Positions 1-12,492 of a stretch of DNA of 64,000 bases are shown here, piece by piece. The position numbers were made by a program, and so were the translations under genes. Source of the stretch: Saxidomus purpurata (taxonomy: Eukaryota > Mollusca > Bivalvia > Venerida > Veneridae); NCBI GenBank assembly GCA_022818135.1, contig JAFMSR010000019.1, positions 27,712,770 through 27,776,769 on the forward strand, read 5' to 3'. Positions within the stretch are counted from its first letter, which is position 1. Every line of letters begins with the position of its first letter. The notes under the pieces were generated by a model, which was not told the origin of the DNA, did not search any database, and saw nothing but the letters and a program-made list of their open reading frames with translations.

Positions 1-2280
1 TTTGAGTTCCTCCAGTCATCATCAGTGGAATCTAATGATCTAAAACACACAATTAAACATCTTATTTTATTTATCACAAAATAATTCACATTAATTGACT
101 TCATTTAGTAAAAAAACCTGTAAGATCCTTTCAAGAAGTTCAAACTTGGCTACTCAGCTGTAAAGTGTGAACAAAACTAACTGAGGACAATGTTAAGTTT
201 CTGCAAATTTAGTTGATCTATTTCTGCTTATATGGTTATATAAAATATAGAAGTTTTCTTTGATATAACAAGGTAGTATAGTTTCCAAATGGACTCACAT
301 CATCATAAAAAACAGAAGGAATTGTTGGAATTGTGTCCGCAAATTATTTAATTGTATTACGTATGTGCGCCAAGCTTCAGGACAGAAATATGAGCACCGG
401 TAGCTATTCGTATTTCAACGATGTAAGTGAGCGTGTTACGAGGCAGGATGAATGCCAAAAATAGTGTGATCGTATAAACGCTCCATTACAATTTGTGGAA
501 GAGACATGTAGACATATTTGTGAGCGCAAACGATATAATCTTAAATATCATATAACTGTTTAGATCTATCATACACCGTAACAGTAATGAATTCATGTAG
601 TAAAAAATATCTATACATACTGTTCATACATTTGTGTTTTGAGCAATGAGAATGATATTTGTTTTTGTAATTACCGGCCTACGTGATTTTCATAAGAGGT
701 TTAAGGTAGGGTCCGTAATTTAAACGGCGATACGTACAAGTGATATTCTAAACTTACGTTTGTTTCTTCTTCTTGTGTGTTTTGGGCATAATGCTGGTTA
801 CAAATCACATGTCTGTAAATTACATTGAATTTCATTACACATAACAGATAAAAGAGCAGATTCGACTGATATCATATTGAAATAAATCTTATTTTATAGG
901 TCCTAGAAAATACAACAAACAAAAAGTAGATTACAGCGATAAACAAATATGTTAAACGTTCTACGTCAATCAAATATTGATAGCTATCAAATGATAGGCA
1001 TCAAGTGTAGATCAAGCTTGACTACAGTGAAATATCTATCACAGAAGTGGTTTCGTGCAAGGTATGTACTGATTTCAACCTCAGGCTGGTCTCATTTGTC
1101 AAACTTTGTGTAAATTGTTAAGAATATTCATTACGCCAAACGGCAAACATTTTTAAAAGATGAATGGAAAGTTGCCATACTTTTACACATAGTTGGTAAC
1201 TTTAGCTCCGTGCACTGTGAAAATACACTATGCAACTACTGCAAAAGTACATGTACTGATTCAAAACATTTACCAAATACTATGTGAAATAATTATGAGA
1301 TAATGGTTACTCCGATATACGGATTGATAGACAACGGTTGCTCCGGTTTACGGACAGATAGACAGTGCAGTGTTGAACAGTAATAAAGAGTTACTCCCCT
1401 TAGAACAGGAGACGCCATTTGCCGTCGCAATTGGGCAATACAAGCGAAACATCTTTTTCAGACAATCTTGTAGTTATTTTGAAAGGTATATTGATGGTGT
1501 AATTGTGACATTAAGATTTGTGGATATCCTCCATTGATTCAATTTGTCAATTATGTGAATTTATCATGATGTATCTCAAAATCCTGGTTTCTAAAGTCAT
1601 CCATTTTTATGTTTCAGACTCGTTCATTGTGTTGGAATAAACAATCACAAATAAACCTCGTTCTTATTTAATAATGAATGAATCTGAATAACTGAAGTAA
1701 CTCAGACTGCACAAGGAACAAACATCGCATTACTTATTTTCGCTTTGCACGTTCATATTTTATGGTATTTTAAATTTTAAATTCATTACATGTACCAAAT
1801 GCTCAACAAATGTAAAAAAGTAAATATAAACAAAGCGTCATGTCTTGATGATTGAACTACTACAAACCTATCGATTGCAAATCCATACCCCTAGATCATA
1901 AACTCGTTTAAGTAATATATTTATCCGTGTTTATAATCAATCAATTAAGCAATTAAATTTAAAACGATTAGAAAAAATAAATTGAGTTATACCTTTGAAC
2001 AGTGTTGAAGCAAAACATGAAATTAAACGGAAATACCAATAACGTCATTTTTTTTTTTAAATATTATGTGTCACGATTTGGATAATGATCAAAGCTATTA
2101 ATAGTACCTGTTCAAAATAACGTGTTTGTGACACATTTATGTCGCGGCATTACGTATTATTGTGCAACAATATTTACCTGGCACTCATTAATCTTCGCCA
2201 ATATCTTCGGTTATGTTCGGGTGTGTTTTCGTTGTTTCAATTGATTACCATATCGAACAAATACATTTCACCGACTGAAG
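1..2280. other. AT-rich intergenic DNA, no gene seen
   Basis: No exon-like reading frame with credible splice sites or a recognisable protein motif was found on either strand. The sequence is AT-rich with scattered homopolymers. I see no tandem repeat of note. Confidence 0.5.
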
Positions 2281-2287
2281 TTCACAC

Positions 2288-2360
2288 CGCAGAGACAGTG
2301 GCGTATTGGTAAGATGCCTTATTTGTATACAAGGTTTCAGGTGTTCGAATCCTGCACATA
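2288..2360 (+). mobile_element. tRNA-derived SINE head
   Basis: A tRNA-like segment with an A-box-like stretch (TGGCGTATTGGTAAG) and a B-box (GGTGTTCGAATCC) is visible. The two ends do not pair as a tRNA acceptor stem, so a SINE promoter head is more likely than a functional tRNA. Confidence 0.5.
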
Positions 2361-2754
2361 AAATTTTTTTAAGAGAATGGCTATTTCTATTTTAATTTGT
2401 GACACTGTCTTATGCACCATTTTTGCTTTATATATTACGTGAGTGTTGGTTAGCTTTGCTTTGTTTTCTGTGTTTTATTTTTATGTACTTATATACTATT
2501 GATATCCATGGCATTTTCTTCGAAGTTCTTCGATATATTAGCCGAGGCTATCTTTATCTTTAGATCTCATGTGTTTTTCAAGGTGATTTGCTCGTCGGCA
2601 TTTTCAGTTCTAAATACAAATGTATGCAGGACGACGGAGAAAGAATGCTGAAATAGACATTAAAAAATCTTGAAACCCCATGCTGAACAAAGACAAAAGT
2701 GAATACATTTAATGCAACGAAACGATTAAAAAAGGTAATACAAAAATTCAAGCA

Positions 2755-2822
2755 AGACTCGAACCTGCATACGCTGGATTGGTAGTCAAATGCCTTATCC
2801 ACTACACCATTGCGGAATGCGA
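2755..2822 (-). mobile_element. tRNA-derived SINE head (minus strand)
   Basis: Read on the minus strand there is an A-box (TGGTGTAGTGGATAAGG) and a B-box (GGTTCGAGTC) at tRNA-like spacing, but the acceptor-stem ends do not pair. It lies in opposite orientation to the head at 2288, about 0.4 kb away. Confidence 0.5.
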
Positions 2823-3164
2823 TATGTAGTACACTACGAAATTGAAACTTTATATCAATCGCTTGTTATATTTTTATCCGAAGATAACCGACCAGATACC
2901 GACCACATACGAAATATTCATGAGTGCCAGTTCAATATTGGCGCATAATACCTAACTGGTACAAAATAGAAACACTGTAACATGAATTCACAATATCAAG
3001 AAGTGTGTAAATAAAACTTTGTTACTTTACTCACTTGATTTTTAAAATTTGTTTTAAGGGGCTGAAAATGATAGACTGTCACATTATGCTAAATGAACAG
3101 TATGTTTTGATTTGATTAAGGAATACGTTGAGGAAATATTAATAACAAACATAAACGAATTAAA

Positions 3165-4005
3165 CTGTAAAATGATCTTGTAATTGTAACATAATGTACA
3201 CTGTAAAAAAGGCTTTGGTAATTGTAACATAATGTACAGTGGTGCTCACGTATAACTTTGCACTAGGAACGAACGAATCACGAACGCTGCACGCAAACAG
3301 AATGCATGATGCACGCACGATAACTGATGAATGAATCATGAATGATGAACAATACGGACCTTCGTCTGTCATTTATTTTCACGGTTGTTTCGAATCTCTA
3401 ATAAAATTCTTTCACTTTGATGTGAGCACTTTACAGGGTGTCCTGAAAGAAGCAATTTACATATTACTGAAATTTCGTATTCTTTGCGTCTTGTTCTCTA
3501 TATGCAAAACGTCTACTTTCGGTTTCACCGGAAGGCAACATATCTCGTTGACAGAAAGGGAAACATAGTTTGGTTAGTTGAAGGAAGGTTTCATTCTTTT
3601 TTATCTGTAATTCTTACATAAGTTTATCCGATCTTTGAATAAATATAAACAATGCAAGTTTAGACTTAGGCTAACGGTAACTGTACAAACGTTCTACACG
3701 ATTGGTCGTTCCACACTATCTCGGTTCACTTTTTTGTCGTTCCTATCATGCAACGTTCACACACGGAATGAACGATGCGTTACGTGGTAGACGATATGAA
3801 TGTTGCACGAAGAATGCACGAACGATAAACGAATGATGAATGGAAACTGAATGCACGATACACGAACGATAAACGAAAAGTTTGCAAAGTTACACGTAAG
3901 CACCACTGTATATTGTAAACAAGTTTTTGTATTGTAACATTATGTACATTGTAAAAAAGGTCTCGTAAGGGTAACATTATTTACATTGTTAAATAGGCTC
4001 TGTTA
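3165..4005. repeat. Short minisatellite split by a MITE
   Basis: Units of about 40 bp resembling GTAACATAATGTACACTGTA recur at 3180-3236 and again at 3909-3990. The sequence between them is the inverted-repeat element at 3237-3908, so the element appears to have inserted into this small tandem repeat. Confidence 0.55.
3237..3908. mobile_element. hAT-like non-autonomous element (MITE), 672 bp
   Basis: The left end (CAGTGGTGCTCACGTATAAC) and the reverse complement of the right end (CAGTGGTGCTTACGTGTAAC) match over about 26 bp with few differences. Ends starting CAGTGGTG are typical of hAT transposons. The interior holds repeated CACGAACGATAAACGAATGA-like sequence and no transposase. An exact 8-bp target duplication could not be confirmed because the target is itself repetitive. 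Confidence 0.55.
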
Positions 4006-4009
4006 ATTG

Positions 4010-5450
4010 AACTCTCAGAAATGAATAAGCTCTTATATGTATAAGCAAATTGTAAATGAATCATAGAAGACTACAATACCTACCTATCAGACTCAAAACC
4101 ATTGATGGATTGAATCAGTATCAATTAGAACAGTAATATTTATATAAAAGTGTGCATATTTACCTTCATAAACCAGAGCCGAAACTAACACCAAACGAAG
4201 CTAATCATAGGCTATCGATTTCAAATTCATATGGCCAAGAACATTAAGAAAAGGTTTCTCAACGAAAAAGCCCATGTTAAGCATATGGAGGTTTTAACGT
4301 AAAATTAAAATTCGCTGCCATATTTGTACCGCTCGATCATTTTCAAATTCACGTAATGGAAGTATTTACCCAATGTCGCCATAAATGCAAGATATGATAT
4401 ATTTCGTGCATCGATAGCTGAAAATAAGCTAGCTAGATAATGGAAGGGTTGATAATTAAATAAAGAAGGAAAAAAGGCAGTTGTTGCGCTAGAAGTTTTG
4501 TTTAGTATATATATTTACAAATATCAAATCAGATATAAATTAGTCGCGTATGCTTAGTTTCATAAATAAACTCAATGCAATCTTAAAAAAAATGTCAGTG
4601 GATTAGTAACGAGTCTAATGCTTATTCTAAAACCCGTAATATTAATCTGTTCTTACGGTCTAAGAAGGTGTAATATTTACAAAAACTATGTCAAGGCTTT
4701 CAACAATTGGATTCTCAGAATCAAAGTGACCCGATGTATCTGTACATGCCTGTCAAAAGGCATGCCCGTACACATTACCAAAAAAAATGACAATAATAGG
4801 TCTTAACACAACTGCTAAGGGAAATAAAAATGTACTGCTGAACAGATTTAAAAACATTGAACTACTCTTTGATTTCAATTTAGGTCAGCTAAATTTTGCA
4901 ACATAGAAAACAGAACACAAGAGAGTATACGAACTAAGAGCACTTGTACACCAATTGATTCCAACAGTCATATATTCCAACAGTCATTATACATTATAAA
5001 ACATCACCTTGTTGCATTACGTAAAAGTATACTTGCTCATGGATAGCCCAGACATTGCTGAAGTCTATGTTACTTTCTAGGTACAACGAGCACTGTCAGT
5101 GTAATACTTTGTTTCAATCTTAGTTAGATTGTTGGAATACACGAATCTATAAAATGAATTTAAAACAGGGAAAGGGTTAAATTTTGTATCTTTAAATCGT
5201 GCTTTTTTCAAACAATAGTATTTTCGAGGAACAATTACATTCAGGACAGTTGTAATTCACTGAACAAGAAAGACGTAAGGGCCCTATATCGCTCAAAATG
5301 GTACCATTGGCCATTGTACAATGTCAACAACAGTTTCGGAGAAAGCAGGGTAAAAGTACAGCAAGTGTTAAAGCTGCTCGCTCTCCTCTCAGATGTCCGT
5401 TAAAACATAAAGTTATCTGAACTGTCTGAAACTGCCATGTTTCAGAATAA
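4010..5450. other. Intergenic DNA, no gene seen
   Basis: AT-rich sequence without credible exons. Around 5275-5300 a short motif (GGGCCCTATATCGCTCAA) also occurs inverted near 12335-12352, which suggests a dispersed repeat. Confidence 0.4.
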
Positions 5451-5459
5451 ATCATCAAA

Positions 5460-7130
5460 TAAAAAGGTTCCTGTAAAGCATTGCTTTAAGAGGGTCACAT
5501 AAGAAATATTTGTGTGAAATCATTTTAAAATCGGAACATCTGTTTAAGAGGAGATGTCTTTTAAATGTTGAAACCCTTTCGGTCATGTTGTGCAACAGCG
5601 TTAAACAGTCCGAGTAATTTTGGTTGATGTTCATCCAAGAAACTTGTGTAAATAACTAGAGATTGTTTTTCACAAAAAAACTTGTCTCCCCCCTTATGAC
5701 CTTGACCTTTGAGTTAGTGACCCCAAATTATAACGAGAAATTGACCAACGGTCACTGTGACCTTGACCTTTGAACTACTGACCCCAAAAACAATAGGGAT
5801 CATCTGCTCAATAAGACCAATCATCCTATGAAGTTTGAGGTCTGTAGGTCTAAAGGAACTCTAGTTATCATCCGGAAACGAGAAATTGACAAACGGTCAG
5901 TATGACCTTGACCTTTGACCTACTGACCCCAAAAACAATAGGGATCATCAGCTCTATAAGACCAATCATCCTATGAAGTTTGAGGGCTGTAGGTCAAAAG
6001 GAACTCTAGTTATCATCCGGAAACGAGAAATTGACCAACGGTCACTGTGACCTTGACCTTTGAACTACTGACCCCAAAAACAATAGGGATCATCTGCTCA
6101 ATAAGACCATTCATCCTATGAAGTTTGAGAGCTGTAGGTCAAAAGGAACTCTAGTTATCGTCCGGAAACGAAGAATGGACGGACGGACTGACGGACTCCC
6201 CCCAGTTTGAGGGTTGTAGGTCAAAAGGAACTCTAGTTATCATCCGGAAATGAGAAATTGACCAACGGTCACTGTGACCTTGACCTTTGACCTACTGACC
6301 CCAAAAACAATAGGGATCATCTGCTCTATAAGACCAATCATCCTATGAAGTTTGAGGTCTGTAGGTCTAAAGGAACTCTAGTTATCATCCGGAAACGAGA
6401 AATTGACCAACGGTCAGTGTGACCTTGACCTTTGACCTACTGACCCCAAAAACAATAGGGATCATCAGCTCTATAAGACCAATCATCCTATGAAGTTTGA
6501 GGGCTGTAGGTCAAAAGGAACTCTAGTTATCATCCGGAAACGAGAAATTGACCAACGGTCACTGTGACCTTGACCTTTGAACTACTGACCCCAAAAACAA
6601 TAGGGATCATCTGCTCAATAAGACCATTCATCCTATGAAGTTTGAGAGCTGTAGGTCAAAAGGAACTCTAGTTATCGTCCGGAAACGAAGAATGGACGGA
6701 CGGACTGACGGACTGACGGACGGACGGACTGACGGACAGGGCAAAAACAATATGTCTCCCCCCGAGGTGGGGGAGACATAATTATTCCAAAACTGACAAG
6801 CCGTTTAGGAACAGACGTTTTTTGAAACAAATTCTATTTGTACCTCTAATGGTCATCTTGTGCAACGTAGCTGAACGGTTTGAAATGTTTTGGTAGGTCA
6901 CTCGCGGATTATTTGTGCACACATTTTTTTTCAAAATCAGACAAGTCGTTTTGGAGATGTCGTTTAAACAGTTTAATATTTTAGCCCTTGCTGTCATTTT
7001 GTGCAGCGGCGCGAAAATGTTTTGGCACTATTGGTAGAGGGTCACACGAGAAATATTTATGTGAAAGTCTATCTAAATTGGACTAGCCGTTTAAGAGAAG
7101 ATATCGTTTTTGAGATATTTAACACAAGTG
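5460..7130 (-). mobile_element. Dispersed repeat family, interrupted copy
   Basis: Flanks at about 5460-5680 and 6785-7130 contain phrases such as ACATCTGTTTAAGAGG, TTTGTGTGAAATCATTTT and TCATGTTGTGCAACAGCG. The same phrases occur in reverse complement at about 10640-10900. The flanks look like one old repeat copy split by the array at 5683-6778. Confidence 0.45.
5683..6778. repeat. Tandem ~146-bp units carrying TGACCTTGACCTTTGACC motifs
   Basis: About six units of roughly 146 bp, each running from GAGAAATTGACCAACGGTCA through GACCTTGACCTTTGA and ACAATAGGGATCATC to AACTCTAGTTATCATCCGGA. Two blocks each end with a (GGACGGACTGAC)-type tail, near 6170-6200 and 6690-6740, so the array has a higher-order duplication. 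It is bounded by TGTCTCCCCC on the left and a short hairpin (TGTCTCCCCC / GGGGGAGACA) at 6753-6778 on the right. Confidence 0.8.
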
Positions 7131-8449
7131 GCATACATCAGATCAGGTTAAGTCACATTTTGCCGCACGTGTGATATTCATAACTTATGTTTTATCATCC
7201 AAACAACGAGCGTTAACGGAAAATCTAGTTTAGTAGGTCACTAACTTCTGCATTTTCAGTCAAAATGTCGCTTTAATATTAGGTACGTTAGTAATTAAAG
7301 TCTTAATTATACACATCTTTTTAATGTTAATTCATGCTGCGCGTTTGCTATTCATAACTTCGTATTACTCCTAAAAAATTCATTTAAATGGTACTTGTAT
7401 TGATGTATTTTCCAGATGTCGCCAAACATTTGGAAAACACTGTACTATTTATGTTAACCTTGACACATAATATCTTTAGAAAATGACGTGTTTGGAATTT
7501 CTTTGTAAAGTTCATGTTTCGCTTTTGAAGGTATAACTCCTTTGCGCAGTATGTATTTATACAATTTGTACAGAATTAACTTTACCAACTCAATATAAAA
7601 ATAGCATAACATAATTCTTTCACCTTTTAAATTTTTGCAATTCAGTAAAGTAAAAGTATCTGCGAGGTACATGTTTATTGATAGAAAGTTTAACTTCTTC
7701 TAGCTCTTTTGTAATGTTGTTTAAGTGGTTATGCATATGTTTTATTATGGTAGCAGTACACAACTTGGTGTATTGGGGTTAACGACTATAACTCTGTAAA
7801 ACAACGGACTGGCAGGAGTATTGGTCTCCCCTTTAAATTCAATAATTTTGTAAAGTTAAATAGAAAGCAAGCACAGGTCACATATTATATCTTGTCTAGT
7901 ATACTATCAACCATTTTCTTTAGGACCTGTTAAACAAGATTTTATTCACCTTATATTAGTCGGTTAAATAAGATTCTATAACATAATGTGTATCTAACAC
8001 GTAAATTAATATTACACTTCAAAATAATAACCATATTGAATTTTGGTCAATAAGAATCTTCGAAATATGTCAGAAATGAGTAATACTCAGTGATTTCTCT
8101 CTCTAATTTATTGAAAGTTATAATGGAAATATAACAGATTGGATTTTAAATTTTTGAGTAGGAAAGTAAAAAAAAAAACAATTGAGATATATATTTCTCT
8201 ATATTAGATATTTGTCTATTTTATCATTTTATGCAATAAACTTGTATAGTTTATTGAATGGGAATGAAACTTTTACATAGATTCGTTTATTTTGTTTATA
8301 ATTATGGAAATGTTCATTATTTTAGAAGTATAAAACGATGATTAAAGTCTTTCTTAAAATTATGATGATCACTTTTAACGGCAATATCACTTTAAATATA
8401 ACAAAGTTCTATATCATTTACAGAAGTGTTAAAGTTTATAACCCACATT
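7131..8449. other. Intergenic / upstream of the BTB gene
   Basis: AT-rich sequence with no exon recognised. A possible acceptor (TTTACAG) lies at 8416-8422, 28 bp before the BTB start codon, so an upstream non-coding exon is possible. Confidence 0.4.
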
Positions 8450-8523
8450 ATGTCCAGTAGACGGCGACTCAAGGGAAAGAAACAAGCACCTGTCTCAAAA
8501 GCAATGGATACTGAAGTTTCTGA
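8450..8523 (+). CDS. BTB gene exon 1 (coding part)
   Basis: Starts MSSRRRLKGKKQAPVSKAMD and ends phase 2 at GA|GTAAGT. The peptide is short, basic and low-complexity, as is common before BTB domains. The ATG is the first in frame after a possible acceptor at 8421-8422. Confidence 0.6.
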
Positions 8524-8524
8524 G

Positions 8525-9300
8525 TAAGTTTAAAATACCACTTTACTGTTACAAACCCTTTAGAACACCACTCTACTGTTACACAGACATTAGAATAGCA
8601 CTCTACTGTTACAAACCATTTAGAATACCACTCTACTGTTACACAGACATTAGAATACCACTCTACTGTTACAAACCCTTTAGAATACCACTCTACTGTT
8701 ACAAACCCTTTAGAACACCACTCTACTGTTACACAGACAGAATACCACTCTACTGTTACAAACCCTTTAGAACACCACTCTACTGTTACACATACATTAC
8801 AATACTACTCTACTGTTACAAACCATTTAGAACACCACTCTACTGTTACACAGACATTAGAATACCACTCTACTGTTACAAACCCTTTAGAATACCACTC
8901 TACTGTTACAAACCCTTTAGAACACCACTCTACTGTTACACAGACAGAATACCACTCTACTGTTACAAACCCTTTAGAACACCATTCTACTGTTACACAG
9001 ACAGAATACCACTCTACTGTTACACAGACAGAATACCACTCTACTGTTACAAACCCTTTAGAACACCACTCTACTGTTACACAGACAGAATACCACTCTA
9101 CTGTTATAAACCCATTAAAATATAACTCTACTGTTACACATACATTCGAATACCACTCTCCTGTAACAAGCCCATTAGAAAACAATGCTACTGTAACAAA
9201 CCAATTAGAATACCACCTTGACACACATATTAGAATACTTATCTACTGTCGCAAAACCATTAGAATACCACACTTCTGCTACAAACCCATTTGTATTACG
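8525..9300. repeat. 27/30-bp minisatellite in BTB intron 1
   Basis: About 25 units of ACCACTCTACTGTTACA followed by either AACCCTTTAGAAT/AAC or CAGACAGAAT, i.e. 30-bp and 27-bp variants interspersed. It begins almost at the exon 1 splice donor. Because unit lengths are multiples of three, a long minus-strand open frame of repeated TVEWYS exists; nothing else supports coding. Confidence 0.85.
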
Positions 9301-9487
9301 AATTCTACTGTCTGCTTCTTTCGAACATCACGGAGGTCGTGTACTTCTAAAACTGCATAATTGCATACAAATGCAAACGAATATACAGCACGTGACAACG
9401 ATATTCTCTTATTAAATAAATTCATTACTGTGACTGTTTTGAAACAGTTAACATATTACTAAGATTATGTCATTTCCTTCACTTTCG

Positions 9488-9586
9488 TGTTATAACATCT
9501 GCAGAATCCCGAGGGATGGTTGGTGCCCGAGCCCGTTAGGGCGAGGGCACCAACATATCCCGAGGGTTTCTGCAGGTGTTATAACA
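9488..9586. mobile_element. Long-palindrome hairpin element
   Basis: Left arm GTGTTATAACATCTGCAGAA...GGTTGGTGCCCGAGCCCG and right arm CGAGGGCACCAAC...TTCTGCAGGTGTTATAAC are imperfect inverted copies of about 45 bp with a 6-bp spacer. The transcript or single strand would form a strong hairpin. It lies in BTB intron 1. Confidence 0.7.
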
Positions 9587-10062
9587 TGAAAAACGTTCGT
9601 TAGCACTATTCTAGCATAAAAAAATCATAAAAATAAGAATGAAACGCTCTTACTAGTACGCCGTTCAACAATGCGTGAGACAACGTCCATGTTGTTTACG
9701 TCATATTTATGACGTCACCAGCGGTTTAAGCCCGGCACTTTTGACGCCGTACTTTATGAAAGACTTGGAAGACAGGTCCATTGTTTACAATGGCCCTGTA
9801 ATGCGCATAAATGAAAACGGGTTATAACGGTGCGTGAATCTCCCCGTCAACACACGTTTTTCCAACTGTTAAAACATCGGCAAAATAGGCAAAAACAGCA
9901 CATTTAATGGTAGAATCTATATTTAAACTACTTAAATGCGTTTGACAACTAAGTCACCAAGAGAGTCGTTACAAGTTTTTTTAGATGTAGTTAATCTTGT
10001 GAGAAATTAAACCTCAAGGCTTTTAATATCAATAGAAAAAGATGTTTAATTCTTTGTTTTAG

Positions 10063-10326
10063 ATCATTAGATTCTACTGATGCTGACTGGAGGGACTCCA
10101 AGACTGCCGGACAGTGTTTGTCACACCTTTGCCTCTCAGATGATTACCTGACAGATATTACCTTTACCTTCAGCAGTCACAGGAATGTGGAATTACCTGT
10201 GCATAAGTTTGTGCTGAGCATGCGCAGTTCGGTTTTTGAAGATATGTTTCATGGACCACAGGCTGAGGTTGGAAATACTGTGCTGATTGAAGACATCGGT
10301 CCAGACACTATGAAAGTTCTTTTGAG
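10063..10326 (+). CDS. BTB gene exon 2, BTB/POZ domain
   Basis: Opens after TTTTAG and encodes SLDSTDADWRDSKTAGQCLS followed by the core of a BTB fold, including DITFTF, HKFVLSMRSSVFEDMFHG and IEDIGPDTMKVLLR. It ends phase 2 at AG|GTACAT and joins exon 3 to read RYVYSDN, a hallmark of BTBD6-like proteins. Confidence 0.8.
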
Positions 10327-10511
10327 GTACATTTAATCTCAAGATCAATGACGTATCTGATCTTACTACATTTGTATTGCTTTCCTTCATTGTAGTTGAA
10401 ATTTGCATTGAACGTTACATTTTAGCTTGCATCATTTGTTCTGCTTAATACCAAAAGTACAGACATAACACATGGTGTGTAGATACTATTTGGCAGAATC
10501 AACCTATTTTT

Positions 10512-11035
10512 AGCTCACCTGAGAACGAACCTACGAATGTCTGGTGCCCGTCGTGTGTCGTGTACAATTACTTCAAACAACATCTCCACCTTAACTACTA
10601 GGCTAATTCTAATTAGATCATTGGATGGTCCTCTTAACAGCTCCGCTCCACTGTACATAATGGCCGCTAGAGCTAAAAAGAGAAACATCTATAAACGACA
10701 TATCCTCCTAAACGGCTAGACCAATTTTTAAATAATTTCACACAAATGTTTCTCACATGACGCTCTACTAAAGTTGCTCAAACCGTTCTGTTCCGCTGCA
10801 CCAGATGACTTCCATCATTTTAAATGACACCTCCTTTTAAACGGCTGGTTCAATTTGACACAATTTCACACAAATGTACCTAGGGTCATCCTCTACCACA
10901 ATTGCCACTTCTGATAATGTTGTTCTTTAACTCCGACTTAAAGACAAACTGGCATTGACGTAACTGGTTTAAATGGAAATTCAACACATGATCAGCGTCT
11001 TGTTTTATCAATTAAGTACACAATGAAGAATTTTT
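10512..11035 (+). mobile_element. Dispersed repeat starting TTTTAGCTCACCTGAG
   Basis: Begins with a TTTTTAGCTCACCTGAG-type end and contains CTCCTAAACGGCTAGACCAA and ACGGCTGGTTCAATTTGACA. These phrases are inverse-complementary to parts of 5460-7130. A second TTTTTAGCTCGCCTGG start follows at 11031. The family is unnamed here; it sits in BTB intron 2. Confidence 0.45.
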
Positions 11036-12057
11036 AGCTCGCCTGGCACACGCTGCCAGGGTGAACTATAAGACCGCTCACCGTCCGCCGAACGTCCGTT
11101 CATCCACCATTTGCTTTAAATGGCATCCCAAAATTGGCAAGGAAAAACTTTGAAAATCTCCGAACTGCATTGTCCAAAGAGTAGATATTTTTAATGTGTG
11201 GCACTGTCAAATAGTCCTCTATCAAGTTTGGTCAAATGTTTACAATATGAAGTAAAAGCTTGTTGTCAGAAACCAAAGTCCTGGCGCTTAGCTATTTGTT
11301 ATGTAGCATTACCTAGTGGTCCTCCCCAACTTAGGATCACTTATTTTACACAGACTTATCAAAGGAAATGCTTTATTTTTTCCTGTCCAGAAGCATTAAA
11401 ACCAAAGCTTAGATAGTTGGTGTGTAGCATCGTCTAGTAGTCCTTTACTAGGATTGTTCCCCTTGGGTCAAAATTGGTCACACCCTTGGGCCATTATTTT
11501 ATACAGACATATAGGATTTTTTTTTTAAAACATCCTTCTTCATAATTGCAAAGTCTAGAGCAAAGATAGTTAGTTTGTAGCATTTTCAGTTCTTCTCTCC
11601 CAAAATGTTAAACTCATGCCTCTGGGGTCAAAAGTGCCATGTCCTTTTTATGTACCGTCTTGCTTTTTAAACTACCGTGATAAAATATGAACCATGTGTT
11701 AAGTTTTACAAACAAGTTTTAACGCTTACCCTGACCCTTTCTCCTACTTTTGTGTTTGTGAAGGTAAAGTCATGAAATTTGGACAATATATGTTGTTTTG
11801 TAAACAAGTTTCAATGATTAGCACCTTTTTCATTGATGACCTTGAATTTGATGTGTTTGCATCCACTCAAACAACCCGTAGTCTTTATATAGACTTGAAG
11901 ACTTAAAGCTGCTCGTTCACAGTTTCCAGTGAACAATTTTAATTTCCCCAAAACGATTAACTAGTATTGCAACATAGAATAGAGTAGTGAATGCTAGAAT
12001 CAACAACACAAGTGAAAATCAACATAGCAATGTCTGAAAATCTGGTAAAAATGTTGG

Positions 12058-12090
12058 TGAGTTTTGGCTTTGGCTTTGGCTTTGGCTCGG
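12058..12090. repeat. (TTTGGC)n simple repeat
   Basis: Four head-to-tail copies of GGCTTT followed by GGCTCGG in BTB intron 2. Confidence 0.8.
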
Positions 12091-12492
12091 TTCACTATAT
12101 ATTGGGATTTCAAAAACGTTTGCAATGCTTAATAATTTTGTAGCATATAGTTTCAAAAAACAGCAATAATACGTCACAGGATTTTATACTAGAATCATTT
12201 TACTTGATTATTCATGCTAAAACATGTCAATTTCAGACTTTATTCTTTCACCAAAACCACTGTACTTTTATTATGTTTTCTGTTACTCTTTTGTTAAACT
12301 TGTATAATGGCCAATGATACTCTGTTGAGCGATATAGGGCCACAATGGCTCTCTTGTTGAGTGAATTACAAAATGTTATGAAGACACAAAATCTCAAATC
12401 TTTACAATGATTGTTCTTCGAAAACATTATCGTTTTGTTGAAAAACATGATTTAAATATACAAAATTTAACCAACTAGGCTTCATTTTGTAG

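Noticed and set aside
8805..9224. 139-residue minus-strand open frame of TVEWYS repeats
   Set aside because: It is a translation of the minisatellite without signal peptide, splice context or similarity. It is kept only as a curiosity in the findings.
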